Both the position numbers and the translations under genes were made by a program. The notes below the pieces were generated by a model. That model did no database searches. It worked only from the letters and a program-made list of their open reading frames with translations, and had not been told where the DNA came from. From positions 2,340,501 through 2,404,500 of the forward strand of contig LR746269.1 of assembly GCA_902729315.2 (NCBI GenBank): 64,000 nucleotides of DNA, given 5' to 3'. This document shows, piece by piece, positions 40,834-53,600 of the stretch; the first letter of the stretch is position 1, and each line of letters begins with the position of its first letter. The DNA comes from Spirodela intermedia (lineage: Eukaryota; Streptophyta; Magnoliopsida; Alismatales; Araceae).

Positions 40834-43578
40834 CATATATAAGGCTGTAACTAAGCTTATGAACACAACTGCCCTGTCATTATTAAAGAGTTCTACGGTT
40901 TGACTCAACATTTCTACAAAGTGTACTGGTGATGTTGAAATTACTTCTTTGATTGGAAGTGTGTTCTCCCAGTTTTCTGTCTCTTCAAGCCCAACAATGA
41001 TGCTTAATTAATTCTCATATGCTGTGGGGCAGAGGTGGAGGCTAAAGCCATGATGGACATGACGCTTACACCAAATATGGATCAAATAGAATACGGGGTT
41101 GGGTCCTCTGATAAGGAAAGCACTGCTCAAATGAAGCCGAGGAAAAAATCAATGACATCGCTCTATCTCAAATTCTTTGAAACAGCAACTGATGGGAAAA
41201 GCCGAAAATGCAAATTTTGCAAGCAAAGTTATTCTATATCAACTGCCACTGGTATCCTTTCCATCTTCCTTGACGACTTTGGGTTCTGCCCTCTCAAAAT
41301 TTATCATGGTTTATCAGTAGCTTTGTGTTGCATCAAATATGTCAGACAGGTCATAACTTTGATATTTGCCATTTATGAATCCTTGTACTCTAAAACAGGG
41401 AATAATATGACGAAAACATTTTTTTCTAAGCAATGTGATACGTTTGTGGTTGGGAGTATTTTGGGTTCACACCTATGTTTGCTGTCAAACCCATATTAGT
41501 TCTTGTGATTGCTCAATTTGACACGCGTTAGAACTTTCATAGGACTGTAAGTTGATTTCCACTGTAAGTTGAGTTTGTGGGAATATTAAAGCTTGATTGT
41601 TAAAGTTTATCTCATCCCATTCCACTTCTGATGCCATATGAAGGGAATCTGAGGAGGCATCTCAATCACCACCATCCTGGGTATGATCGACAGGGTGAGG
41701 CTGCTGCTCAGCAGACTCCACAGCCTGGTGTTGTTGTAATGAAGAAGATCCAATCTCAAGTGAAGGCCACCACTGTGGATCTCGACCATCTCAACTGGCT
41801 GCTGCTCCGATGGCTGATAGGAGCTTCGTTTCCTCCCTCCACCATGGAAGACAAAGCACTGCTTACCTCATTGAGGTTCTTAAACCCAGGTGTCAAGCTC
41901 TGGTCCAGAGAACGAATTCAGTTGATGACATCCGACGTCTTCAGAAGCATGAGGGACGATGTGAGGGCGTCTTTGGAAAATCTGAACTCCAAGGTGTCCA
42001 TAGCTCTGGAGTTCTGGACATCCTCCGAGCAGATCTTCTACATGAGCGTCAAGGGCTACTGGGTCGATGAGAATTGGTCTCTCCACAAGGTCCTGCTCGA
42101 CGTCTCTTGCATTCCTTACCCTTGCGGGGGGGGCGAGATATTTCATGCCCTCTTGAAGGTCCTCAAGATGTTCAATATTGAGAAGAACATCTTGGCCTGC
42201 ACTCTTGATAACAGTAGGGATGCAAGCCAGCCGGCCATCCACGCCTGCCTTGCACTCAGAGAGGAGCTCGATGCCCGGAAGGCGACCTTCTGCTACATAC
42301 CTTGTGCTGCGCAGACCTTAAATCTGATCATAGAAGATGGGTTGAAGACCCTTCGGCCCACGCTGATAAAGATCAGAGAATTTGTCCGGGAAATGAACGG
42401 GTCTCCTGAGATTGCTCAAGATTTCCGACAGCTGACAGCTGCTTATCAGGAGGGCACCTGGCAGCTTCCCCTCGATTCTTCACCCCACTGGACTGGTGAT
42501 TACGCGATGCTGGATATTGTGAGAAAGGTACCCTCTGCTTCCCATCCTTCAAAGCTTCCTGCCCATACACCAGATTGAGTGAATGGATAGAATATAAACC
42601 TTCCATATATATCTACCTGGGTTTGCCGATTTTGATCCGTTCTTGTCTACGGCGCAGGCGCCCAATTCGATGGACGTCCTCATCAGGAAGCATGAAGAAG
42701 TACTGGGCGGGAAGGGGCAGCTGCTGAGCGCCACGGAGAAATCCCTGATCAATTTTCTGCACTCAAATTTCGAGCCTTTTTATAAGATCACCACCAACCT
42801 GTGCTCCTGCAAGGTACCCACTGTTGGCCTGGTCCTCTTCTTCATGGACCACGTCTTCGAGATCATCAGCGCCTTCAGAGACAGCTGCCGGCAGGAATGG
42901 CTCAAGACGGCGGCCGACAGCATGGCCGAGAGGGCCCGAAGCTTCAGCGGCACAGTCTACAGCCCCTTCACTTACATGGCCGCGGTTTTGGATCCGAGGA
43001 TAAAGAAGGACCTCATACCAGAGAATCTGAATTCTGACAAGAACTTGGAGGAAGCAAGGAGCTACTTCTCGAGGAATTACTCTGCCGGGCAATTCCCCTC
43101 TGTGGCAAATGGGTACGTGGCGGCGGCGGCGACGGCGCAGGACAGTGAAGCCATCAGCAGTGTTTCCTTTGCCGAAGAGATCGCCCGGAAGAGGCGGCGG
43201 CTGAGCATCGTGCCGGTGGCCGATGAGTTGACCCAGTACTTGTCGGAACCACCAGTGCCGATTGCGACCGATGTGCTGGAGTGGTGGAAAGTCAACAGCA
43301 CTCGCTACCCACGGCTCTCTGTCATGGCGAGGGACTACTTGGCCGTCCAGGGGACCTCAGTGGAGCCTGAGAATCTCTTCTCTGGCAAAGGGGACGACTT
43401 GCAGAGGCAGCGGTTCTGCTTACCACACGGCAGCATGCAGGCCGTCCTGTGCATCCAGTCCTGGTTTCAGAGCGGGTACAAGTTCAAGTCCCGGCCAATG
43501 GAGGTTGACTTTGAGAGACTGGTGGATCCCCACCCTCTGGTCACCCCCGAGGTGGCCAAGAGTGAGAAGGCAACTTGA
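39683..43578 (+). CDS. hAT-transposase-derived BED zinc-finger protein
   Basis: Host protein of the DAYSLEEPER/RICESLEEPER kind, closest in pattern to the Arabidopsis BED/hAT protein encoded by AT1G18560 (my recollection). Four coding exons: 39683-39716, 41033-41251, 41644-42527, 42658-43578, giving 685 aa. The short first exon (MEWNNPYKIIK) is supported by phase and by the conserved join to EVEAKAMMDM. The BED finger uses C71, C74, H90 and H94/H95. A degenerate RNase-H-like hAT core follows (EFWTS 207-211, TLDNSRDAS, CAAQTLNLIIEDGL). The C-terminal hAT dimerisation region reads WWKVNSTRYPRLSVMARDYL and SVEPENLFS. No terminal inverted repeats or intact transposon surround it, and it keeps conserved introns. 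It is therefore probably a domesticated DNA-binding regulator, not an active element. Confidence 0.9.
40789..40830. repeat. (GA)n microsatellite
   Basis: GA run of about 42 bases in intron 1 of the hAT-derived gene. Confidence 0.95.
41252..41643 (+). other. Candidate U12-type GT-AG intron (hAT-derived gene intron 2)
   Basis: The donor after ...GCCACTG reads GTATCCTTT, the full U12 GT-AG consensus. The acceptor is CATATGAAG before GGAATCTGAGG, and it lacks a polypyrimidine tract directly upstream. A TTCTGAT about 12 bases before it is only a partial match to the U12 branch site CCTTRAY. The join is fixed by the BED finger (ATG|NLRRHLNHHHPG). Confidence 0.6.
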
Positions 43579-43668
43579 TGTCACATTGTAGTGATTAAGT
43601 TTCTCGAGTTCGAACAATGATGCTGGTTGTTGCCCCTCGGAGCTATTGATTGCTCTTCTATTGATAGT

Positions 43669-43756
<88 letters not shown>

Positions 43757-44605
43757 TATATCTGTTTGTTCAAATGTCTGTGTGGAGGGAGCTGAATGGA
43801 TGGAATTGTCAGTGATGGTCAGAATTTGAGGCATGATCTCTTCTGGTTGGGTCATGCCGTAGCATTTTTTCTTGATTCTCCCCCGGGGAGGAAGGAAGTT
43901 GGGGGCTGCAAAAGGAGAAGCTTTCTCTTGCCCACTGCCTGCATCCAGTTTCCTTCTGTAGAAAGCCAAAAGTCAAAGGGCTTAGCATGCAGGCGACTTA
44001 CATGACATTATCGGATGAAACCTAGCACTAAAACTTGTGTGGTTTGACCCACACCCGTGAGTCACCCACTCCAAACTGCTCCAGAATTGAACTTCAAGGC
44101 ACATCCCCCAATTGGGGAAGACCAGAAGAGTTTCTCCCTATGAAAGGATGGGTCAAGATATTCAAAGGACTTAGTTGAAATCGACTTGTATTCAGGAATA
44201 AAATCTACTCAAAAAAATCAGCTCTGAAAGCTTAAAATCAGACTTGATGAGGCCCGTTGACTCCTACCATTCGCATGAAGTTTTCTCCCCCTGATTTTCA
44301 GTCAACGCGCAGACAAGGGAACAAAAAAGGAAAAAAAGAGAAAAAACGAGTAAGCCCCAGAGACCCTCCATAAATTGCTAAAAAAACTAGTTTCCTCCAC
44401 CTGCTTGATGGGGCCTTCATTCTCTCAATCTCCCCAGATGGCAGCAACTGGGCCAATTGGAGTTTTAGGAATGGGGTTGACCAGGCTACATCTAAGAAAG
44501 GGATCTCTTCATCCTCCGTATGCCAATGAGAGGATCCAAAAAATCGGCTCCCATTTTCTGGGGAATGGAGCCCAAAACTTGCCTCAACCGCCGGAGACTT
44601 CTAGC
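43579..44605. other. Convergent spacer between hAT-derived gene and RECG
   Basis: Holds the two 3' UTRs and a compound (CT)n(TA)n microsatellite. No other gene is recognised. The plus-strand frame at 44375-44620 is partly antisense to the last RECG exon. Confidence 0.5.
43671..43753. repeat. Compound (TC)n(TA)n microsatellite
   Basis: About 37 bases of TC repeat run directly into about 46 bases of TA repeat, just downstream of the hAT-derived gene stop. Confidence 0.95.
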
Positions 44606-47600
44606 TCAGTCGCCCAGTAGACACAGAGGCTGCCTCATGCTGAGTTCGGCTCTAAGTCTTGGAAAGCTCTGAAGGTCATTTGAAGTTCCCAGGACACTCT
44701 GCGTAGCATCAGAGAACCGGTTTAAGATAATCCGACCACTCAGAAGTCCTCAATCCCAAATAAACAGCGATAATCAAGCAAAGAAGGATCATAAAAGCTG
44801 GGATCTATGTTCTAAGTTAGATCGAGGAGCTTACCAAGGCAGCGAGGTGGGCTTCCTGCAGAATGCTTCCATCGATCTCCAATCTAGCGATTGGGAACTC
44901 GGGAAGATGGCCCGATTGCTTCTTGCCAAGCAAATTCCCCGGGCCACGGAGAATAAGATCGGCATTTGCCAGATAAAACCCATCACACGACTTCTCGAGG
45001 ACTTTCAGACGGGCAACGGAGCTGGCAGTAGATGAGAGGAGCACACATCTGGACTTCCTCTCTCCTCTCCCAACTCTTCCTCTTAGCTGATGGAGCTGGG
45101 AGATTCCAAATCTCTCTGCATTCATGACGACCATCATCGATGCGTCGGGAACATCGACCCCAATCTCAATCACTTGGGTGGAGAGAAGGATCCGGACTTC
45201 TCCAGATCTAAATTGCTGGAGCGTATGGTCCTTCTCATCGCTCTTCATTCGGCCGTGCAGCAGGCCGCATTGGTAGCCATTGAACCTGTCTGATATGGAT
45301 TCGAATTCTGCAGCAGCAGCGCGAAGCTGAGGCAACTGCTCGGATTCGTCTATGATTGGATACACAAGGTAAACTTTTCCTCCGTCATGCAACTCTTCCA
45401 ACATCATCTGCAAGGACAATTAACATTAAAATATTTCCTTTTTTAGTCGTATAGCAACATGGATTTGAAAGATTGTGTGAGGAATAAGGAAATAATCCAA
45501 GAAAGGGATCCCTACACTCCCAGAAATGTCATTCGGGCAAAAGAAAAGATCATATGATAACCTTTCAAAACAATATAGAAGCTTAAGTTAATTAATTCTA
45601 ATAGACTGGTTTCGGTAAGAGGCAAAGAAGTTCAATATCTCTCAAGGACCAGATCTCCCATTGGCATTAGCAAAGTTCTAACCTTCTGTCTCCCATCTGA
45701 TCAACTCTCGTTCCAAATCTCCAGATTTCCATTATTATCAGAATGTAATGATGGAGTGAATACATTCATTTCGAAAAGCTCTGTAACATATGGGTGGGCT
45801 GTCCATGGGAACATCACCTCTACACCACAAAAAACCAAGAGTTCTGCAAGGCTACCCGAAAAAGAAAAAAAAAAATTCAATCGGTATGGGTTTACAATGT
45901 GGTATGCTTTTATCAGTTGGCCATCCATCCCATGGGCATTTTGGGTCCAGATTCACTGCTCACATGCTCAAAAGAAAGGGTGGAATGTAACTTTTAGGCA
46001 TGGATAGCTTATATTTACTACAAGGCAGACATAAGATGGAGAGGTCCACCAACTACAGCTCCTGCACAAACAAACTAGAACAGGATGAATATTCGTAATC
46101 ACCTTGTAAACATTTTCCAAACCACCCTCATCACTTTGTAGAACATGAGTGTCAATGGGCAATCTTCCAGGAGGCAAGTCTGTAATCTGTTTCAGAGAAG
46201 AGATAATATCAGTATGGTATGGTGGAAATTGAGTAGGGAGGACTCCACATCATGTATCAGACTAGAAATACTGATGCCCAGAGTTAAAGTTTCCCCAAAA
46301 AAGTATTCAAAACAAGAAACGTAAAAATACAATGAATCCATAGAGTTGCAAAGTGATGACGATCAAAATCTGCGACTAGACAAAGAAAACTTCAGTGAAA
46401 TGTAGATGAGGATATCTGACCCGGGAACAGGATTTAACAATGAAGCAAAAGGAGAAAAACATGCGGCGTGCTAACACAAGAAGGGGTCCACTACTAAGAG
46501 CATGAAGGACATAGACTATTAGAGAAAGGGAGGACTGACAGATCTCAAATATGGAACAGTGGGCCGACAAAGATAAATATTTAACGACTGCTAGAAGGGA
46601 AATTTTAGTCAACTCAATTGAGGTGCAGATGACGAAAAGAATGGTAGGCATATGTGTTTCAGTGAGTTCTACATAACTCAAAGGGACCGTGTGAAGATCA
46701 TCATCGAGAAGCATTATCGCAGTATTCCAGATCTAGATGAGACTGTAGCAAGGTCTTCTAAGCAGTCAAGATATCAATCACCATATTTTCATGACCCCAT
46801 ATGAAAATCGAGCAGGATATACATAAAAACTACACCTTTTATGTAGCTTTAACATTCATAACATTTAGTGAGGGATCTCTCAAAAATGCTTAGGGTGAGA
46901 AGGGCATAGATGAAAAGAATGTGAAATTACATAAACTGCCTTCTTTAAGTAAACCAGGTGCCAAAGAAAATATAAAATTGCAATATATCCTTTATATGTT
47001 ATTACGTAAACAATTTTTAAAAATATTTTCCAACTTTCCCTAAATAAAGAAAATATCTTCAAAAGATACTGGCCAATTAGCCTGATAGTTTAACCCTATG
47101 CACTTATTTCCTTCTCAGTATAGTACGGGCCTCGTAGCCCCCTGGTACCTCCTTCAACAATGGGCTAGACTTTCCTGTCACATCCCCACTCTGAGTCCAT
47201 AGTGGCATCAGCACAAAAACCTTAATTTGTGAGATCTTGAATATCAGGCCATCGAACATTGCGTTTCATAAAAAAACTTTCTTAAATGAGATCTAAAACT
47301 ATTTTCCCAATCAGTTCAAAACCTCTTTTAGATAGGACATTATGGCAGCTTGTTAGTTAACATCACTGCATTTCTTTATGTCCGGAAATGCCGATGAGCT
47401 CCCAAAAAATCTCACTAATTATGTCAACTTGGCGTGAGTCCCAGTAACATATGTAGGTTTTTTGCAAGGCTGGCATCATTGGACATGAAAGAGGGATCAC
47501 TAAACACGGACGAGTTTCCTAAAACCCTATGCTGCAGGGTGCCAAAAGTATTGACATCAATAACATGCCACGATCAGAAGGCCAAGTTTATTCATATCCT

Positions 47601-50600
47601 CAATTTATGTCTTTAGCACTTCCTATTGCTTAATTAAACTATTATTATATCATTATCTGATGTAGAAGGTTATTCTCATGCTCTGTTTACGTCCTCGGCA
47701 TGATCTGTAGATATATTTAACTATTCATTAATTTTTAGCTACTCATAAACCGTTAATAAACACATAAATGCATCAATAGATGATGTTAAGCACATAACCT
47801 TTAGTAGTCTCTTCTTTGCTAATCCAACTTCGAGCATGTAATCCACTGCCAGTAGATGATTGAATTTGTTGTCCTTTGAGCATATCACTTACAGTTGTCT
47901 ACATCATTTATAATTGTCATTCTACTTCTCTTTTTTCTTTCAAATTAGAGAGTAAAAAAAACGTTGTGGTATAATTTAAAGATCATCTCAGAGAAACGAA
48001 TGAGCTGTCGCAGTCATGAGGATAATTGAAAAAGAAAATCTAACGCCTCTTCTTGTACCAGTTCATGCACACCATCATGAGATGCCTTAAATGCAGACAT
48101 TAGGAGCTGAGAAAAATGTGAGCACAACGGCAATGGAAAAATTACAGAGACATTTGGTATACCTGAGTAAGAGTCATGTCTCCATACAATGCCAAAGCAA
48201 GTGTTCTCGGAATCGGAGTAGCGGACATAGCAAGAATATGAGGAGCCATGTATAATCTATTGGCGGATTCGTCTGACTCTTTAGCATTTATTTTTGATGC
48301 TTCTGATGCATAATATAACTGCTGGACGAGGAAATGGATTAACTTTGACGGGTATAAGAAGTAACTAGTTCCAATACTATTATTAGTTTAGGATTGAACA
48401 CGAGCACAGAAAAATAAAAATAAATAAAAAAATAAATGGAGAGAAATTAATTACGAACGCATGTGAAATGTCTACGCAGATATAAATTTAGTGAGAATTT
48501 GAGTATATGCCATTGAAATTTCAAATGACATGAAGAAGAGCAAACAAATCTGGCTAAAAGAAACGACAATGGAGAGACATAGTAAAAGAAAGATGAACCT
48601 TAATGAATGATTAGTAACGTAAAGACGTATTAAGTAATGGTTTCAAAAACACGAGATTAAGTAATGTACTATTCTGAGGATAGAAATACACAGAAGGATA
48701 AGTCAGAATTTAAATTCGTTCAAAATAACTAAAAAAGGATGTTTGAAAAGAAAATGTTTAAAATGGCACTAGAAGACAAAAAGACGTGGAAAAACTGTCT
48801 TTAATATGCGACCAAGCAGTTGGAGAGTACGCAAAATCATGCTAGCTGAAAACAAATTAACGAGCCATTTTCAAATAACTCAAGAAATTAACTTCGTTTT
48901 AGAAAAGAAAGAAACAAGGCACAGTTCCGTTAGGACTCTGATTAAGAGACGATTTAAAGGCTACAACCGCATTTCCGTTTGGACTCTTATTGAGAGACGA
49001 TTTAAAGGCTATCTAGGACTTGCATTGCTAGTGAGCTCTAGTCAGAGATGATTTCAAATTAAACCGTATGGGCCTCTGTGCATCTTACTTTTCAAAGAAC
49101 CCCTTTAGAAAAAAATACCAAAGGTCCAAGGGGTGAGAAAGGTCCTCCCCTTGCGATTTTTGTCGATTAAACAATCTCGTCGTCTCCACCTGTTATGTAA
49201 GATTTTTTTCCTAAGCCACATCTATTCTCTCGTATTGATTTTCTTTATTTTCCTCTTTGTATATTTATCGTATCGTCTGTTCCGTTATATAAACAAACAG
49301 GAGGATGAAACAGCAGCAAAGGTTCAACTATTCTTCCAAACTGAATAGGCGTCCCTAATCGTCTATTGTTGTCTTTTGATGATCACAACAGCATTCACGG
49401 ATGAGAAATAAAAAGTCAGACATTAATAATTTCTGTAAACAGAAGGTTTTGTTTCTACGGCGAAAGTCGTACAAGTTTGTTAGGGTGTGCCAGAGTTTTT
49501 AAAGAGAAACAGGAATTTACTAGTGCCCAAACAGTATCATTTTCAAAAATGCTGCGCTGTGTATTTCTTTATGGAATTAGCACAATACAACTAGGAACAT
49601 AGCCACCTTTATGAAAATAAAGTAGGTGCTGACATAGGAGATAAGTACCATTCTACACAGCAAAACGATAAAGCCCAGTGACACATTGAATCTGACAGCT
49701 GAAATTATTAATATGATATAGCAAATGCATATGATCAATTTAGAAAATTTTATGCATAAAATTGGGATCATTTGACCAACACCTGAGCAAATCCAGAGAA
49801 ATCAAGAAATTAATGCCAATCCATTTAGGTAATAAATTTCTTAATAGGAAGTACCTTGCTATTGAATCTCCCTCTCTGGATTACACCAAATCGTTGCTGT
49901 TCATCGACAACAGCAATACGTAATGCAGAAAATTCTACCTTTTCAGCTATTAAACTGTGTGTTCCAATGACCATATCTATTTCTCCAGATTGAAGACCCT
50001 ATCAACACAAAAACAGGTAAAAATCTCACTCACTGAACATGTAACTGGAAGTAATATGGAAATCAAGGCCGAAGTAGAATACCTGGCGAATTATCCGTGA
50101 TTGCTTTGAAGCAGTGGATCCAGTGAGTATAGCAATAGAAGGCTTGTCCACATCCTTTATATTTTCAAGTAAAGATAGCAAATGTTCGTAGTGTTGTGTG
50201 GCAAGAAGTTCAGTTGGAACCATGAAAGCTGCCTGAAATGAAATGGAATGTCCAACATTTAGGATAAAGAACACAAAAATCCTTCAGGGTTGATGTGGGC
50301 TAATTTCCAAACAAACTCAATACAAAACCTTATAGCTTACTCAGCACTCATTTCACTATCAATAACAACAGCCATTCTCATGCTCATATAAATCCATGCA
50401 TAAAAGAGACATACAAAGGTCTTGAAAAATGATATTTGCTCGTTATACTGAAATAAAAAAAGATGATGTTTACGAACCTGAAAGCCTGATCCAATGACCT
50501 CCATACATGCAAGAAAAGCTACCACTGTTTTCCCGCAGCCAACATCACCCTGAAGAGACATCATGTAAAAAATTAAAGGACGCACAGCTATTAAGATATT

Positions 50601-53600
50601 TCAGTTTGATGTGACAATATAAGCACTGAATACCAATAGGACCTCTGCGAGCATTTATGGGTGACAACGGTACCTTATAGGATCATCTATATAGCGAAAA
50701 TTAGACAGTAACATGAGATGCTTTGGCAAATTGAATAGAAAGAGAGGAAGCATGAAGAACACAAAAATAAAAGAAAACGTAGGATACTGGTTACTGAATC
50801 AAGACGGGAAGAACTGTTTTGAATAAAAAAATGAACTCCTGTTGGTGCACATCCAGAGGAATATGGACATGAGAATTAATAATAAGAAAGGAGACCTAGA
50901 TGTGGATGCTCATCTTAGTAACTAGATTAAGCTCTACTGATTCTCCTGTCCTGACCTCAAAACCAACACTAGAACCTTCTCCAGCCTTTTCAAGAAAGAC
51001 CCAGCAAAGAAGTAGGCTAAGAAACCTAGTCAAATGACAGGCAAGAAGTTTCTAGCAGCATTTATCTGTAAATTCAAACAATGTTTACACTGTCGTGCCT
51101 AACTTTTCTAGCTTCGGAGCTATGTACACATATGACCTCACATGACTTTTCAGATTTTACAAACTTCCAGGTGCCCACTGTTCATTATTTCTTTCTTCTA
51201 CAGGTATACTATTTCTTTAATCAATATCAACTCAACAGAGTAATCACCTACAACATTATCAAATATCAGTCCAGAAATTAAAGTCTTTAAAGGAGCCCAA
51301 CAGGATTGAGAAATTCAACAATCATGGTCCATACCACAAACTCTATAAAGCATCAGCAATTGCTAGACGACCTGATAACAAATTTGGCTGAATTTTATCG
51401 AAAAAGTAGAGAAAAAACTGAACTGCAAAATAGTGGTACACACCTGTAGAAGTCGGTTCATAGGCACAGGCCTCTTGAGATCCCAAATAATTTCTGAAGC
51501 AGCATCAAGCTGACTGGGGGTAAGAGAATATGGTAGTGCCTCTAGAAATTTCCTTGTAAGGGCGCACCAGTCATCGTTTGAAATGGTGTTCAGACCCTGT
51601 CTTCGGTATTTGTCTAGAAGATCCTCCTTTTCAATTTGTGTTCCCAGGGCCTCAAGCATCTGAAATAGTCTTCCCAACTGGGAAAATGAATATCAAAGAA
51701 CATATGAAAATTCATCAGAAAAAATTCAACAAAGGAACCTTGACAGCTGTCTAGAACACCACTGTCCGGGTTCTTCATCTCCATCACATTGATTCATCTA
51801 AAACTCAACTTCCATAGTAAAAAAAGATGAGATACGGAAACCAGAGCACTGAGTGGCATACTTAAAGCACATACCTGATAGACCACTGACCCTCGTGCAG
51901 GATTTAAGAACGATCAAATTGAGTTTGAAGAAAAAGACTAAGACTATCCTATATTAAGTGCAATGCTGTTTCGTCTGTTCATATTCTCCATAAAACTACA
52001 AACCAATTTCATGAGAACGCTTAAAAGCAAACAAAAAAAAAGAATTTCCAGCTATGCAACATGATACAATGCTATAAAGGGCTTTCCCTCAGGTGAAAGA
52101 AAATGTATTATTGCAAACTACAGTACAAATGATGAAGAATTCCCAAACGATTCTCTCATGATTGGTATACAGAAATACCTGTAAGTAAAAAAAATCATCA
52201 AAGATTAGTCTTCTCCGAGCTGAATCAGCTTCATCCAAATCTCTTGGGTGATGAATTCCAATATAAGCCTATTTTGATACAAGGAATACGAGTTAGCAAT
52301 GCGAATGGTTGAAAGAAAAAAAATGAGCTCAGGAAACATAGAGATATTAAACTTCTGATGTAACTATGCTAAATAATCAACTGGAGTGACCAATGGTTAA
52401 TTCAACTGGGAATCTATAATGTTTATCTGGATTAAAAAAATAATTGTAAAAAGCCTCTCATCTCTTGGAGGAACGAGAAGTTGGTTATTACTTCGCGTTC
52501 TAGCACCGAACCCGAGTATTAACACATTTTCTGAGTCTAGCTTTGTTTTCTTTTTCGAGATCTAATCATAGCTTCTTTAAATCCGATTTCACTATTTCAA
52601 AATTGAAGTGCTCTACACGTTGTAAATAATCCTGCCTTCTAGAAGTAGACTAAACAAATAAAGACTAATTTTCATTTCCTCATTCAAGAGCTATTTCATC
52701 AAGTCTCAAATGATTCCACACTTTAGAGTGCTTTTAGGTAAACCTTAGTAAACCTTGGAGTTGAAAGAGGATAGTTTATTCCCTATAGAGTCTTTCCCTA
52801 TTTTATATTTTTTTGCTTTCTGGCCTATGACCTTTGATATATGTATTTATACACATTGCAATACCATATACAAGCTATGCTCTTCAAATCTCCAAATTCG
52901 AGACTTCCATAACGCGAATGGGTCTTCAAAGAAATAGAGATCAATCAACCAATGCTTGGCGAAAAAAATACTTTTGCACCGGTAATGAAGTTCTTTAGCC
53001 CGTCAGTATCAGATTAGAAATAAGTCGTGCCATAAAATAAACCATGCAACGTCATCAAGATCTAACTTACATCTCGAAGATCCACCAAATTGAACTCACT
53101 GAGAACCATGCGAGGGATAGGATCAATATCTCTTTCCACCACTTTCAAGGCTCTGTTTCGTCCAAGGGAATAAAAATATTGAAAAGAATCAAGATTACTC
53201 AAGTAAGATCAATATAATGTTCATCAAATATATGATAAGGAACAAAGAAAATAAAGAAGGAAAAGAAGCTACATCAAGGAGATAACTCATTCACAAAAGC
53301 CAAATAAAACCTTTGTGCTAATTGAAAACCTATAGACACCGAATCAAAAGCTTAATAGATATAAAATCCCTCTCAACATTAACATGACTGCGATGGAATA
53401 GCTCTCATGCAACCCCAACCTCTTTCTGGGTTTTGCATCAAGCTAATGACAAGTACTGCATATGAATGCACATTCATTGGAGGGGAGGTCAAAGAACAGA
53501 TCCTGTACTTAAACCAAGAAAAATTCTCTCTTAAAAGGTGTAAGATAAATGCCAATTTAACGAAATTGAGATTGAGATTGGATCTATGAATTCTCAAAAT

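Noticed and set aside
41810-43617. Alternative frames over exons 3-4 of the hAT-derived gene
   Set aside because: No homology. The sense frame carries the conserved hAT blocks.
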